Shown piece after piece: positions 19,932 through 32,320 of a stretch of 64,000 nt of DNA (its first letter is position 1; the number at the start of each line of letters is the position of its first letter). Origin of the DNA: Nitratiruptor sp. YY09-18 (GTDB lineage Bacteria; Campylobacterota; Campylobacteria; Campylobacterales; Nitratiruptoraceae); assembly GCF_016593235.1 (NCBI RefSeq), contig NZ_AP023065.1:744001-808000 (forward strand), read 5' to 3'. Below the pieces are notes generated by a model. It did not search any database. It was given only the letters and a program-made list of their open reading frames with translations, and was not told the DNA's origin. The position numbers and the translations under genes are program-made.

Positions 19932-21070
19932 ATGCTTTTTTCTATGAGTTTTGCTAGATTTTGCGCTGCATTTTTCCAGCTAAAATTCTTAGCCTGTTTT
20001 AGCCCTCTTGATGCGAGCTCTTGACGCAAAGCTGCATCTTCATCTATACGTAGCAAAGCTTTGCTTATTTGCATCACGTCATAAGGATCGATCAAAAGTC
20101 CAGCATCGCCTACTACTTCCGGTATAGAGGAGGTGTTCGAAGCTATGACAGGTGTTGCGCACGCCATTGCTTCTAACGGAGGTAAACCAAACCCTTCATA
20201 AAAGGATGGAAATACAAAAGCTTTCGCTCCACCATAGAGAGCTATGAGATCTTTTTCGCTAACATATCCCAGTCTTTTGACATGGCCGCTTCCTAGAGCT
20301 TTTTGCAGTAATTCATCAAAATGCTCACTTCTCCATCCTACTCCACCTGCTAAGACTAGAGGTGTGGGATTTTTTGTTTTTTGTAGATAATTCAAATAAG
20401 CCGCAAGAAGATTTTTGAGATTCTTGCGCGGTTCTAAAGTTCCAACGAAGAGGAAGTAGTTTTGATAGTGCAAATCATATTTTTGTGTGATGGGCGTAAA
20501 TGCTGCTTGCGCAGTGGGGCAAAACTTGGGATCTACTCCATTGTAGATGACTTCAATATTTTTTTCATCACAAAGCCCAAGATCTATAAGTTCACGTTTC
20601 GTAAACTCTGATATGGTGACAATTTTGGTGCTTTTTTCTATGCTTTTTGGTAGATATTTTTCAAAATACTCCACCCGCTCTTTAGGGTGATACTCCTGGT
20701 ATCGGATATGAGAGAGATCATGAATGAAAGTGATTGTTGGAACATCAAAAAAGCTAGGAAAAGAGATATAGTTAGGTTGGATGAAAACATCTGGCTTTTC
20801 TTTGAGTAGTGTATAGTTGAAAATGGCTGTTTTCGCACTGTGGGTAAGAATATAGGGACGCGGCAGATATTTTTTAGCTAGACCCACTGCCTTTTCATAA
20901 TTACCCAGTGGTCGTTGACGAAGATTTTTACTATAAAACCATGCATAATAGTAGAGAGTACTTGGATAAATCTTTTGCAACTCTTTGGCGTATTGGTATG
21001 TGACATAGCCAATACCGCTGAGATCTTTGAGTAACGGTGTCGTATCTATTAGGATTTTAGGATTTTTCAT
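19928..21070 (-). CDS. Glycosyltransferase family 4 (group 1)
   Basis: 380 residues with two Rossmann-like halves of the GT-B fold. The C-terminal nucleotide-sugar binding half is clear: [20 protein letters not shown] and the conserved [19 protein letters not shown] (E-x7-E motif). The N-terminus starts [20 protein letters not shown]. Donor and acceptor cannot be inferred. It is co-transcribed with the flippase at 18.8 kb and divergent from the MNT gene. Confidence 0.87.
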   Translation of the reverse strand: MKNPKILIDTTPLLKDLSGIGYVTYQYAKELQKIYPSTLYYYAWFYSKNLRQRPLGNYEKAVGLAKKYLPRPYILTHSAKTAIFNYTLLKEKPDVFIQPNYISFPSFFDVPTITFIHDLSHIRYQEYHPKERVEYFEKYLPKSIEKSTKIVTISEFTKRELIDLGLCDEKNIEVIYNGVDPKFCPTAQAAFTPITQKYDLHYQNYFLFVGTLEPRKNLKNLLAAYLNYLQKTKNPTPLVLAGGVGWRSEHFDELLQKALGSGHVKRLGYVSEKDLIALYGGAKAFVFPSFYEGFGLPPLEAMACATPVIASNTSSIPEVVGDAGLLIDPYDVMQISKALLRIDEDAALRQELASRGLKQAKNFSWKNAAQNLAKLIEKSI

Positions 21071-21099
21071 AGGATATTTCTTTATATCTCATTTGTAAA

Positions 21100-21105
21100 A
21101 TTGTA
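21100..21105 (-). promoter_or_regulatory. Putative promoter of the GT4-flippase operon (-10 TACAAT)
   Basis: TACAAT on the minus strand about 30 bases upstream of the glycosyltransferase start; no -35 box is evident. Confidence 0.4.
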
Positions 21106-21129
21106 TCATAGAGGCCTGATTCTTTGCTT

Positions 21130-21164
21130 CTGTTATCCTGAAGCCTTAGCCGAAGGATCTATCC
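21130..21164. repeat. Dispersed hairpin repeat, single half-unit (left border of the MNT/HEPN cassette)
   Basis: The reverse complement of this stretch begins TAGATCCTTCGGCTAAGGC and matches one half of the repeat seen at 40.6, 41.3, 42.2 and 43.7 kb (consensus TAGATCCTTCGGCT, then CTCAGGATGAC). Confidence 0.75.
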
Positions 21165-21169
21165 AATAT

Positions 21170-21177
21170 GCTACAAT
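21170..21177 (+). promoter_or_regulatory. Putative MNT gene promoter (-10 TACAAT with upstream G-C)
   Basis: TGC at 21169-21171 followed by TACAAT at 21172-21177, 25 bases upstream of the MNT gene start, immediately after the repeat. Confidence 0.4.
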
Positions 21178-21202
21178 TAAAAAAAACCACTAAAGCTGAA
21201 AA

Positions 21203-21496
21203 ATGAGCAAAATAGATATAGAAAAACTCAAAAGCGAGATCGTTGAACGGCTCAAACCACTTGATCCGGATAAGATTATCCTCTTTGGCTCCTATGCTTA
21301 TGGTGAACCAAACGAAGAGAGCGATATCGATCTGTTTATCATTAAAGATACATTAGAAAAAGAGAAGCTAAGAGATGAAATGTTACAAGCTCAAATACTA
21401 TTGTGGGATATCGTAGAAAAATATAGGATTGGATTTGATGTACTTGTCGATAGTAAAAGTAGGATTAAACATAGAGTGGAAAATATAAAAGATTAA
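21203..21496 (+). CDS. Minimal nucleotidyltransferase (MNT domain)
   Basis: A 97-residue protein of the pol-beta superfamily. The core motif is complete: FGSYAYGEPNEESDIDLF, with Gly-Ser at 29-30 and the metal-binding aspartates at 41 and 43 (GS-x10-DxD). Minimal nucleotidyltransferases of this type are the antitoxin-like partners of HEPN proteins and can transfer AMP to them. The partner HEPN gene, 20 bases downstream, is broken, so this protein may be an orphan. Both sides of the pair are bordered by the dispersed repeat. Confidence 0.88.
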   Translation: MSKIDIEKLKSEIVERLKPLDPDKIILFGSYAYGEPNEESDIDLFIIKDTLEKEKLRDEMLQAQILLWDIVEKYRIGFDVLVDSKSRIKHRVENIKD

Positions 21497-21515
21497 TTTT
21501 ACAAGAAAATTATAG

Positions 21516-21939
21516 ATGAGGGTAAAGTCATTTATGCCAAATAAACCATATGCAAAAGAGTGGCTCATTTTTGCTTATAAAAATTTTCTAACTGCCAAAA
21601 AACTTTATGAGCTAAATCATTTTACTGATATTATTGGAGTAGAACTGCAGCAAAGTTTAGAGAAGATATTGAAAGCATTGATTGCTTATGATAATAAAAC
21701 AATTCCAAGAACACATAAGCTTATAGAACTTGCAGTAGCGATAGATAAAATTGCATTTACCAAAGAAAAAAAATTTTACTTGAAATTGCTACAAGTTGCT
21801 ATAAAGTAGATAGATATCCGAACCCAAACTATTTTTTGCCTCGAAGAGAAGAAATTGAAGAAGTAATGCGATTACAGAGGATCTTTTGCAAAGGATTTGC
21901 CAAATTTTAGATATTGATGTAAGTGAATTGATAAAATAA
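21516..21939 (+). pseudogene. HEPN-domain protein gene, disrupted by two frameshifts
   Basis: The first 97 codons give a normal HEPN (PF05168-type) N-terminus: PNKPYAKEWLIFAYKNF, FTDIIGVELQQSLEKILKAL and RTHKLIELA. The frame closes at 21807-21809, but family-like sequence continues in another frame from about 21803 (KVDRYPNPNYFLPRREEIEE). It then shifts again near 21868 to a third frame (AITEDLLQRICQILDIDVSE) ending at 21937-21939. Reading across both shifts gives a protein of ordinary HEPN length. The likely original start is the ATG at 21534. I see no RX4-6H ribonuclease motif in the readable part. Confidence 0.82.
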
Positions 21940-21963
21940 CAATTTCTTGCTTCTTGTAATCAT

Positions 21964-22043
21964 GTCATCCTGAGGCCTTAGCCGAAGTATCTAACATATC
22001 TACCATTTAACATAGATATTTCACTTTACTCAAAATGACGTCA
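21964..22043. repeat. Dispersed hairpin repeat, degenerate full unit (right border of the MNT/HEPN cassette)
   Basis: 21964-21996 contains GTCATCCTGAGGCCTTAGCC, the reverse complement of the first half-unit. About 20 bases on, 22014-22043 (AGATATTTCACTTTACTCAA then AATGACG) is a decayed version of the second half. The two halves face each other and could form a hairpin. Confidence 0.65.
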
Positions 22044-22083
22044 CTATCCTCACAAATAACCAAAATTTAATATTTTTTTCGAT

Positions 22084-22089
22084 ACAATT
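22084..22089 (+). promoter_or_regulatory. Putative manC promoter (-10 TACAAT)
   Basis: TACAAT 28 bases upstream of the manC start, preceded by a run of seven T. No -35 box is recognised. Confidence 0.4.
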
Positions 22090-22116
22090 AAACAAAAAAA
22101 TTAAGAGCCAAAATAT

Positions 22117-23478
22117 ATGATAAATATAATCCTCAGTGGTGGAAGCGGTACGAGACTCTGGCCTTTGAGTCGTAAACTCATGCCAAAGCAGTTTTTACAG
22201 CTTTTCGATAATAAATCGCTTTTCCAAAAGACACTCCAAAGAAATGCACTTTTGAGTGATAAAATTCTTATCATCTCCAACGAGGAGCAGTATTTTTTGG
22301 CTAATGATCAAGTCGATGAAATAGGCATAGATCCAGATGGGTATATCCTCGAGCCATTTGGCAGAAATACCGCAGCGGCTATCGCTTTTGGTGCGATGAG
22401 TGTGGATGAGGATGAGCTACTTTTTATCACTCCAAGCGATCATTTAATCGAAGATGAAGAAAAATATCACGAAGCGGTCCAAAGAGCAAAAGATTTGGCC
22501 CAAAATGGTGGGCTTGTGACATTTGGTATCAAGCCCACCGAACCACATAGTGGCTATGGATATATAGAAGCTAATGGCGAGGATGTGGTAAAGTTTCACG
22601 AAAAGCCAGACAAGCAAAAAGCCAAAGAGTATCTTTCCAAAGGTAACTACTATTGGAATAGTGGGATGTTTTTATTCAAAGCGGGCATTTATCTCGAAGA
22701 GCTGCAAAAGTATGCACCAGAACTTTATGAAAGTGCAAAGATGGCCTATGAAAACAGTAAAGTTGATGGGAAAATTCGCCGCATAACTCCAGAGTTTATG
22801 GAAAAGATTCCAGATATCAGCATAGACTATGCCGTGATGGAAAAAAGCGATAAGATCAAAATGGTACCAAGTAATTTTCAATGGAGTGATGTGGGAAGTT
22901 TTGATAGCCTTACTGATCATATCGATAATAAAACTGATAATATTGAGATAGAGAGTAAAAATACCTTTTATTATAGTGACAATGACAAAAAACTCATAGC
23001 TACCATTGGCATAGAAGATCTCATTATCATCGATACCAATGACGCTCTGCTCATCGCCAAAAAAGGAGAGACACAAAAAGTCAAAGAGCTTATAGGTAAA
23101 TTGCAAACTTCTCATCCAGAGCTTCTCAACGCCCATACCAAAGTCCATCGCCCATGGGGAACATATGAAGTACTCGTAGAAGACAGTGGCTACAAGATCA
23201 AGCGCATAGAGGTAAAACCTGGCAAGAGACTCTCACTCCAAAAGCACTTTCACCGTAATGAGCACTGGATAGTGGTAAGCGGTACAGCAGAGGTACAAGT
23301 AGGGGATGAACGCTATCTCGTGCGAGCGAACGAATCGACCTATATCAAAATGGGAGAGATCCATCGCCTCTCAAATCCTGGTAAAATCCCAGTTATACTT
23401 ATCGAAGCACAAGTAGGGGAATATACAGGAGAAGATGATATCGTGAGAATTGAAGATGATTATGTAAGGAAATATTAA
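22117..23478 (+). CDS. manC: Mannose-1-phosphate guanylyltransferase / mannose-6-phosphate isomerase
   Basis: A 453-residue bifunctional type II enzyme. The N-terminal guanylyltransferase domain has the pyrophosphorylase signature LSGGSGTRLWPLSRKLMPKQ and FITPSDHLI; the C-terminal cupin phosphomannose isomerase domain (about 340-453) has RPWGTYEVL and GKRLSLQKHFHRNEHW with the metal-binding histidines. It makes GDP-mannose for the locus; no GDP-mannose-modifying enzyme is visible here, so mannose itself, or enzymes encoded elsewhere, would use it. It abuts the next gene directly. Confidence 0.94.
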   Translation: MINIILSGGSGTRLWPLSRKLMPKQFLQLFDNKSLFQKTLQRNALLSDKILIISNEEQYFLANDQVDEIGIDPDGYILEPFGRNTAAAIAFGAMSVDEDELLFITPSDHLIEDEEKYHEAVQRAKDLAQNGGLVTFGIKPTEPHSGYGYIEANGEDVVKFHEKPDKQKAKEYLSKGNYYWNSGMFLFKAGIYLEELQKYAPELYESAKMAYENSKVDGKIRRITPEFMEKIPDISIDYAVMEKSDKIKMVPSNFQWSDVGSFDSLTDHIDNKTDNIEIESKNTFYYSDNDKKLIATIGIEDLIIIDTNDALLIAKKGETQKVKELIGKLQTSHPELLNAHTKVHRPWGTYEVLVEDSGYKIKRIEVKPGKRLSLQKHFHRNEHWIVVSGTAEVQVGDERYLVRANESTYIKMGEIHRLSNPGKIPVILIEAQVGEYTGEDDIVRIEDDYVRKY

Positions 23479-26261
<2,783 letters not shown>

Positions 26262-26265
<4 letters not shown>

Positions 26266-27353
26266 AAATAGATTTTGCAAACCTAACCTATCAATACCGG
26301 CTCTATAAAGATGAGATAGATGAAGCGATACTAAAAGTCTTGAATCATGGCAAATATATCATGGGACCGGAAGTCGGAGAGCTTGAAGAGAAGTTATGCG
26401 AGTTTACCAACTCAAAAAATGCAATAACCTGCTCCTCTGGTACCGACGCCCTTTTACTTGCAATGATGGCTCTTGGTATCAAACCAGGTGATGAAGTTAT
26501 TACTACTCCATTTACTTTTATTGCAACAGCAGAGACAATCGCTTTGCTTGGAGCAAAACCGGTGTTTGTGGATATTGAAGAGAAGAGTTATAATATTGAT
26601 TCTACAAAGATAGAAGAGAAGATAACCCCTAAAACAAAAGCGATTGTTTCAGTGAGCCTTTATGGTCAGCCAAGTGATTTGGACGAGATAAATGAAGTGG
26701 TAAAAAGATATAATCTTTTTCATATCATTGATGGGGCGCAAAGTTTTGGAGCCACATATAAAGGAAAAGCCGAGGCTCACTATTGTGATATTTATACCAC
26801 CTCTTTTTTCCCAGCCAAACCACTTGGCTGTTATGGAGATGGGGGAGCGGTTTTGACAAACAGTGATGAATTGGCCAAGAAAACAAAAATGCTTCGAGTC
26901 CATGGACAAAACAAGAGATATCATCACAAATATATAGGACTTGGGGCAAGACTCGATACCATGCAAGCTGCCGTTTTATTGGTAAAGCTAAAGCACTATA
27001 AAAAAGATTTGGCATTAAGACAAGAAGTTGCAAAAAAGTATAGTGAGCAATTAAAAAATGTTAAAAATATAATTTTACCTTTTGTAAAAAACAACAGAAC
27101 AAGTGCCTGGGCGCAATATAGTATCAGGGTCCCCAATAGGGACGAACTTCAACAAAAATTAAAAGAATCAAACATTCCAACGGCAGTGCACTATCCGATG
27201 CCACTTCATATGCAAGAGTGTTTTCAATATCTTGGATATAAAAAGGGAGATTTTCCAGTAGCTGAAAAAGTAAGTGAAGAGATTATGAGTTTGCCGATGA
27301 ATCCATATTTGAGGGGTGAAGAGATTCATTATATAGTGGATAAGGTTTGCTAG
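26262..27353 (+). CDS. wbpE: PLP-dependent UDP-3-keto-GlcNAcA aminotransferase, WbpE-like
   Basis: 363 residues of the DegT/DnrJ/EryC1 family. It begins [19 protein letters not shown] and shows [18 protein letters not shown], the PLP-phosphate and Asp region [15 protein letters not shown], and the Schiff-base lysine in [17 protein letters not shown]. WbpE transaminates the 3-keto group made by WbpB. It ends one base before the flippase start. No WbpI-type 2-epimerase is seen in the window, so the gluco product may be the one used. Confidence 0.87.
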
Positions 27354-27354
27354 G

Positions 27355-28596
27355 TTGTTAAATAAATTAAGGGTTAAAAGTGATTTTTCAAGATATGTAA
27401 TGATTTTAGCTGGTGGGACGGCAATCGCTCAAGCTATACCTATTCTTATTTCTCCCATTCTTACAAGGCTGTACACTCCAGAAGATTTTGGGGCACTTGC
27501 TATATTCGTCTCGATTACATCCATTATTGGTGTCATAGTTAATGGCAGATATGAGTTAGCTATCATGCTTCCTGAAAGAGATGAAGATGCCATAAATGTC
27601 GCTGCAGTTGCTTTTCTGTTTAATATATTTATAAGTATTATTTTTTTTCTTTTTATATTGTTTTTTGGAGACTGGCTATTAGAGGTTTTAAATGCATATA
27701 ACTTGGACAAATTATTATACTTTTCACCTTTAGCTGTATTTCTTTTAGGAGTCTTTAAAATTTTAAATTATACAAATAATAGATTTAAGCGTTATAAAGA
27801 TATTTCTAAAGCAAATATTTATAAATCATTAATGGGAGCTATAGTTCAAGTATTAATGGGTATTTTTAAAGCAGGAGCTGAAGGGCTGATAACAGGGTAT
27901 GTTGTATCACTAATAACATCTAATACGAAATTATTTATTAATATCAAATACCTTTTAAAACACATAAAAATTGAGAAAATTAGAAAAATGAGTATAAAAT
28001 TTATAAATTTTCCAAAATATTCTTTGTTAGCTGGATTGTTAAATACAATAGGTTATCAAATAGTTAATATATTAATTGGAATATTTTACGGACAAACCAC
28101 TCTTGGATATTATTATCTTGCAATAAGAGTGATGGGATTGCCTACATCCTTTATAGGTAACGCTATATCTCAAGTCTTTTACAAGCAAGCAGTGGATGAA
28201 AAGAACAACAAAGCTAGTATTAACAATTCCTTTGATAGTACTTTAAAAAAACTAATAATAATATCAGTTCCAATTTTCACAATAATATTTTTTGTAATTA
28301 AACCGGCATTTAGAATAGTTTTTGGTGAGAATTGGGAAACAGCAGGACTATATGCAATGATATTAACTCCAATGTTTGCTGTTAACTTTATAGTAAAAAC
28401 ATTTACATTAATACCATTTATTTTTAATAAGAATGTTATTGATTTAATATTCCAGTTTGGAGTTTTAATTATTAGTATTTCAGTCTTTCTATTTGGTGCA
28501 AAAGATATTTCAAGTTTATTAATTGTTTATTCCTTATTAATGACATCTTATTATTTCATTTATTTGTTTTTCCTTAAAATTAAAGTAGGAAAATAA
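27355..28596 (+). CDS. O-antigen/lipopolysaccharide repeat-unit flippase (Wzx family)
   Basis: 413 residues, about 12-14 hydrophobic helices, starting LNKLRVKSDFSRYVMILAGG and containing LTRLYTPEDFGALAIF, as in the O-antigen flippase family. I chose the TTG at 27355 (AAGG nine bases upstream) because it keeps the conserved SDFSR segment; the first ATG lies later, within helix 1. From about here base composition turns much more AT-rich than in the wbp genes, marking the start of the probable transferred segment. Confidence 0.85.
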   Translation: MLNKLRVKSDFSRYVMILAGGTAIAQAIPILISPILTRLYTPEDFGALAIFVSITSIIGVIVNGRYELAIMLPERDEDAINVAAVAFLFNIFISIIFFLFILFFGDWLLEVLNAYNLDKLLYFSPLAVFLLGVFKILNYTNNRFKRYKDISKANIYKSLMGAIVQVLMGIFKAGAEGLITGYVVSLITSNTKLFINIKYLLKHIKIEKIRKMSIKFINFPKYSLLAGLLNTIGYQIVNILIGIFYGQTTLGYYYLAIRVMGLPTSFIGNAISQVFYKQAVDEKNNKASINNSFDSTLKKLIIISVPIFTIIFFVIKPAFRIVFGENWETAGLYAMILTPMFAVNFIVKTFTLIPFIFNKNVIDLIFQFGVLIISISVFLFGAKDISSLLIVYSLLMTSYYFIYLFFLKIKVGK

Positions 28597-28597
28597 T

Positions 28598-29926
28598 ATG
28601 AGATATAGTAATATTCCAACTTTCGTTCCATGGCAAATTATTAAATATTTTTTTTATAATCTAACTATATTTACTATATTAGCAATTATTTATGTAAAAA
28701 TAATAATTCCTTTGTTTTCATATGAAGGTTTTTATCTTAATTTTTCAATAGAAAAAGTGTTGATATCTTTATTGTTTTTGTTAATGGTTTCGTTGCCAAT
28801 TAAAAAAAAAGAAATGGTCTCAACATCATTAATCAACGCTCTAATCGTTTTTTCATATATACCTATGTTAATCCTATTTTCTTTTGAAAATCTAAGTTTA
28901 GAATTTATGCTGTATGTAACTATTTCAGTGTATGCTATCATTCTCTTTACTCAATATTTTCCAATATTTGTTAAATTTAAAATATTTCCTTTTAGACTGA
29001 AATTTTTTATGCTTATATTAGTGCCTTTATTTTTAAGTATTTTGATATATATGTTTTACAAAAATTTCGCATATTTTAATTTAGATATAAGTAAGGTGTA
29101 TGAATATAGGGCTGTAATATCTGAAAACACACCTACTTTAATAGCTTATATATATAATATATTATTCAAAGGAATAATCCCCATCTTATTTTTATTCTAT
29201 TTATTTCATACTTCCAAAACATCCATAAAGATTATTATAACAATTATTTTAATTATTTTGTATATCATTATTTTTGGAATAACATCTCACAAATTTTATT
29301 TATTCATAATTCCTTTTATGGTGAGTATTTATTTAGTTTCGTCAATTTTTAAAAAAACAAATTTAGTATTTGCTAATATAATGATATTTTTATTAATTTC
29401 TATTTTTATTTTATCTTTATTTAAAAATAATTTATTTCTATGGATTACTTCGTTATTTATTAGACGTCTTTTATTTGTTCCAGCAGACTTAAATTTTGCA
29501 TATTTTGAATTTTTTAACGATCATACATTTGTTTATTTCTCGGATAGTAAGTTCCTTCCATTTTATTACATAATTGGTTATCCCTATGATTTAAACGTAC
29601 CTCATCTTGTTGGAAGAGAGATTTTTGGAAATCCAGCTATGGGTGCTAATACAGGTTGGATAGGTAGCGGTTATGCGCATATGGGGTTTATAGGAATGCT
29701 TTTTTACGCTTTTATTATTTCTATTATTTTAAAATACCTTGATTTTCTATCGAAATATTTAGATAAAAAATTTTTAGTTTTTTCTTTTATACCTTATATT
29801 ATAACTTTATTTTTATCTTCTGATTTAAAAACTACATTGCTAAATCATGGATTATTTTTTTACCTTATTTTATTATCCTTTTTAGCAAATTATAAAAAAA
29901 GGAGATACTCATTTTATGAAAAATAA
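28598..29926 (+). CDS. Probable repeat-unit polymerase (Wzy-like), polytopic membrane protein
   Basis: 442 residues, about 11-12 hydrophobic helices, extremely AT-rich gene. A long polar loop near the C-terminus carries PAMGANTGWIGSGYAHMGF, of the kind seen in oligosaccharide polymerases, where the large periplasmic loop is functional. Wzy proteins vary greatly, so the call rests on topology, this loop and its position between a flippase and glycosyltransferases. It overlaps the next gene by 11 bases. Confidence 0.7.
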   Translation: MRYSNIPTFVPWQIIKYFFYNLTIFTILAIIYVKIIIPLFSYEGFYLNFSIEKVLISLLFLLMVSLPIKKKEMVSTSLINALIVFSYIPMLILFSFENLSLEFMLYVTISVYAIILFTQYFPIFVKFKIFPFRLKFFMLILVPLFLSILIYMFYKNFAYFNLDISKVYEYRAVISENTPTLIAYIYNILFKGIIPILFLFYLFHTSKTSIKIIITIILIILYIIIFGITSHKFYLFIIPFMVSIYLVSSIFKKTNLVFANIMIFLLISIFILSLFKNNLFLWITSLFIRRLLFVPADLNFAYFEFFNDHTFVYFSDSKFLPFYYIIGYPYDLNVPHLVGREIFGNPAMGANTGWIGSGYAHMGFIGMLFYAFIISIILKYLDFLSKYLDKKFLVFSFIPYIITLFLSSDLKTTLLNHGLFFYLILLSFLANYKKRRYSFYEK

Positions 29927-31028
29927 AGTATGTCATATTACCACAGTCCATCAACCATTCGATATAAGAATATTTCATAAAGAATGTTTATCACTTACAA
30001 AAGCAGGTTATGATGTTAACTTAATTGCTCAGCATGATAGAGATGAAACTATAAATGGAGTAAAAATAGTATCATTACCAAAAATTTTTAATAGAAAAGA
30101 AAGAATTTTCAAGTTAAGAAAATTAGCATTCCAAAAAGCAGTTGAAATAGATGCCGATATATACCATTTTCATGATCCAGAGCTATTGCCGGTTGGATTA
30201 AAACTTAAAAAACTGGGAAGAATGGTAATATATGATGTTCACGAAGATGTTCCAAGACAGATACTTTCAAAACCCTATCTTAATAAATTTATCAAGCCTA
30301 TCATATCTAAAAGTTTTGAAATTTATGAGAACCGTGCAGCTAAAAAATTTGATGCTATAATAACTGCGACACCTCATATTAGAAATAGATTTTTAAAAAT
30401 AAATTCAAATACAGTTGATATAAATAACTACCCAAAATTAAATGAATTATATGAACCCGTTGAATGGATTAACAGGAAGAATGAAATTTGCTATATAGGT
30501 GGAATAACAAAAATTAGAGGTATTATTGAGTTAATAAAAGCTCTTGAGTATACAGATACTATTTTACATCTTGCAGGGAATTTTGAAAGTAAAGAGTTAG
30601 AAAAAGAAGTAAAATCCTTACCAGGGTGGAAAAAAGTTAAATATTATGGTTTTGTTGGAAGAGAAAAAGTAAATGAAATTCTAAAACTTGTAAAAATTGG
30701 GATAGTAACTTTACATCCTATTACAAATTATATATATTCGCAGCCTATTAAAATGTTTGAATATATGTCAGCAGGTATTCCTGTAATAGCTTCCAATTTT
30801 TCACTTTGGAAAGAAATAGTTGAAAAGGGCAATTGCGGTATATGTGTTGATCCTTTGAGTCCAAAGGAAATAGCAAATGCTATAAATAATGTTTTAGGTA
30901 ATGATAAAATAGCTAAAAATATGGGAGAAAATGGAAGAAAACTTGTTGAAAACAAGTATAATTGGAAAAGCGAAGAAAAAAAATTATTTGAATTATATAT
31001 TAAAATTATAGAAAAAAATGATATTTAA
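29916..31028 (+). CDS. Glycosyltransferase family 4
   Basis: 370 residues, GT-B fold. The N-terminus HITTVHQPFDIRIFHKECLS and VIYDVHEDVPRQIL are typical of one GT4 subgroup; the C-terminal half has ICYIGGITKIRGIIELIKAL and the donor-binding QPIKMFEYMSAGIPVIASNF. It overlaps the Wzy candidate upstream and the frameshifted gene downstream by 11 bases each. Donor sugar unknown. Confidence 0.86.
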   Translation: MKNKVCHITTVHQPFDIRIFHKECLSLTKAGYDVNLIAQHDRDETINGVKIVSLPKIFNRKERIFKLRKLAFQKAVEIDADIYHFHDPELLPVGLKLKKLGRMVIYDVHEDVPRQILSKPYLNKFIKPIISKSFEIYENRAAKKFDAIITATPHIRNRFLKINSNTVDINNYPKLNELYEPVEWINRKNEICYIGGITKIRGIIELIKALEYTDTILHLAGNFESKELEKEVKSLPGWKKVKYYGFVGREKVNEILKLVKIGIVTLHPITNYIYSQPIKMFEYMSAGIPVIASNFSLWKEIVEKGNCGICVDPLSPKEIANAINNVLGNDKIAKNMGENGRKLVENKYNWKSEEKKLFELYIKIIEKNDI

Positions 31029-32315
31029 AAAGTTTTTATTAAGTTTTTTACTATATCTTTTGATTATAATTTCGTTTTGTTCTGCAAAACCCTCTGAAGT
31101 TGTTAATCAACAAGAAAAAGAATATAATATTAATATAAATGCTTTAAAAGATTTCATATTAAAAAGCACTAAGAGATTAAATTCTAATGAATTAGATAAT
31201 TTATATCATTACCAAAATTTTTTTAATTTCGGATTTTATCTCATAAAAGATAGAATAAACTTTTTAAAAGAAATAGATGTTTTATTGGAAAAAAACTCAA
31301 TTATAATAATCTTTTTCAAAGTTATTATTATTCTAAAAATAGACTATCAATACTTCAATTTTCTTATTTGCTTGCAAGAATTGAAAAATACAAATTCTTG
31401 AAAGGTTCAGAATCAAATAAAAATAGATTAAATTTTTTAAACAAAGTAGTAATCAATTCATGGCTTAATATTCCAGCATGGCATTGGGTAAAAATGTTCC
31501 CAAATATGAAATTACGAACCTTAGCGAAATTAAATAAAGATCCATCTATTGCTGGTAAAAGTTATTACTACGCTATAATAGATGAAGATATATTTCTTTT
31601 TGGAATAACGGCTAACCTTGTACAAATTAATGCTTGTAAAAATAAAGAGTTATGTCAGGAAATATTAGAAATAGGATATAAAATATTTAAGAAAAAGATA
31701 CATAATGAATCTGAATTTTCTTATGCTAAGGGAGAATGGTATGAGCATCCAGATTATTTATATGCAGGATATGAAAAGAAAGAATTTCCTAAATACCCGT
31801 GTCCTAATCCGGACATGGAGCTTGATATTTCTCATTTCCATAGAATGCCTTGGATATTTTCTGACATGTATAATGTTTTTAAATATTTAAAAGAAATTAA
31901 TAAAGCAAATTATTTTGATAAATCCTTAAGAGAATTTTATAATAAATTCAATAAAAAATTAGTGGTATATAACCAAAATGGGTTACCTTTACTTAAAAAT
32001 TTTATAGATGGTTCGAATGGATGGTATAGAGTGAGATATCATAAGAACTATCCAAATTTTGGTTATGGACCATTTGAATTAAGTCTCGTTGCTGTTTTAG
32101 GTTCTTATTATTATAAAAATTTTGATAAAAAATTTATATGTTCTATGAATAGATTGTTATCAACTAACAATAACTTGAAAAAATATTATGATGAAAAATA
32201 TCCTACTTCTTTTACTAAAACATTAAAGAAATTTGGAATTTTTGAAAAAAGATTTAAATATTATGAATTATTAAATAGATTAATTTTATATCAAAGAGCT
32301 TTACAATGTAATTGA
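31018..32315 (+). pseudogene. Exported protein of unknown function, frameshifted at an A7 tract
   Basis: The first part has a signal-like N-terminus (FKKFLLSFLLYLLIIISFCS) and runs to residue ~92. At the A7 tract 31289-31295 the sensible reading moves to another frame: KLNYNNLFQSYYYSKNRLSI continues without a break into the 315-residue downstream frame that ends at 32315. One extra A would restore a protein of about 430 residues. The C-terminal part is helix-rich with aromatic, His and Trp clusters (ISHFHRMPWIFSDMYN; FIDGSNGWYRVRY), which could suggest a polysaccharide lyase or epimerase-type fold, but I do not recognise the family. Confidence 0.7.
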
Positions 32316-32320
32316 TTTAT

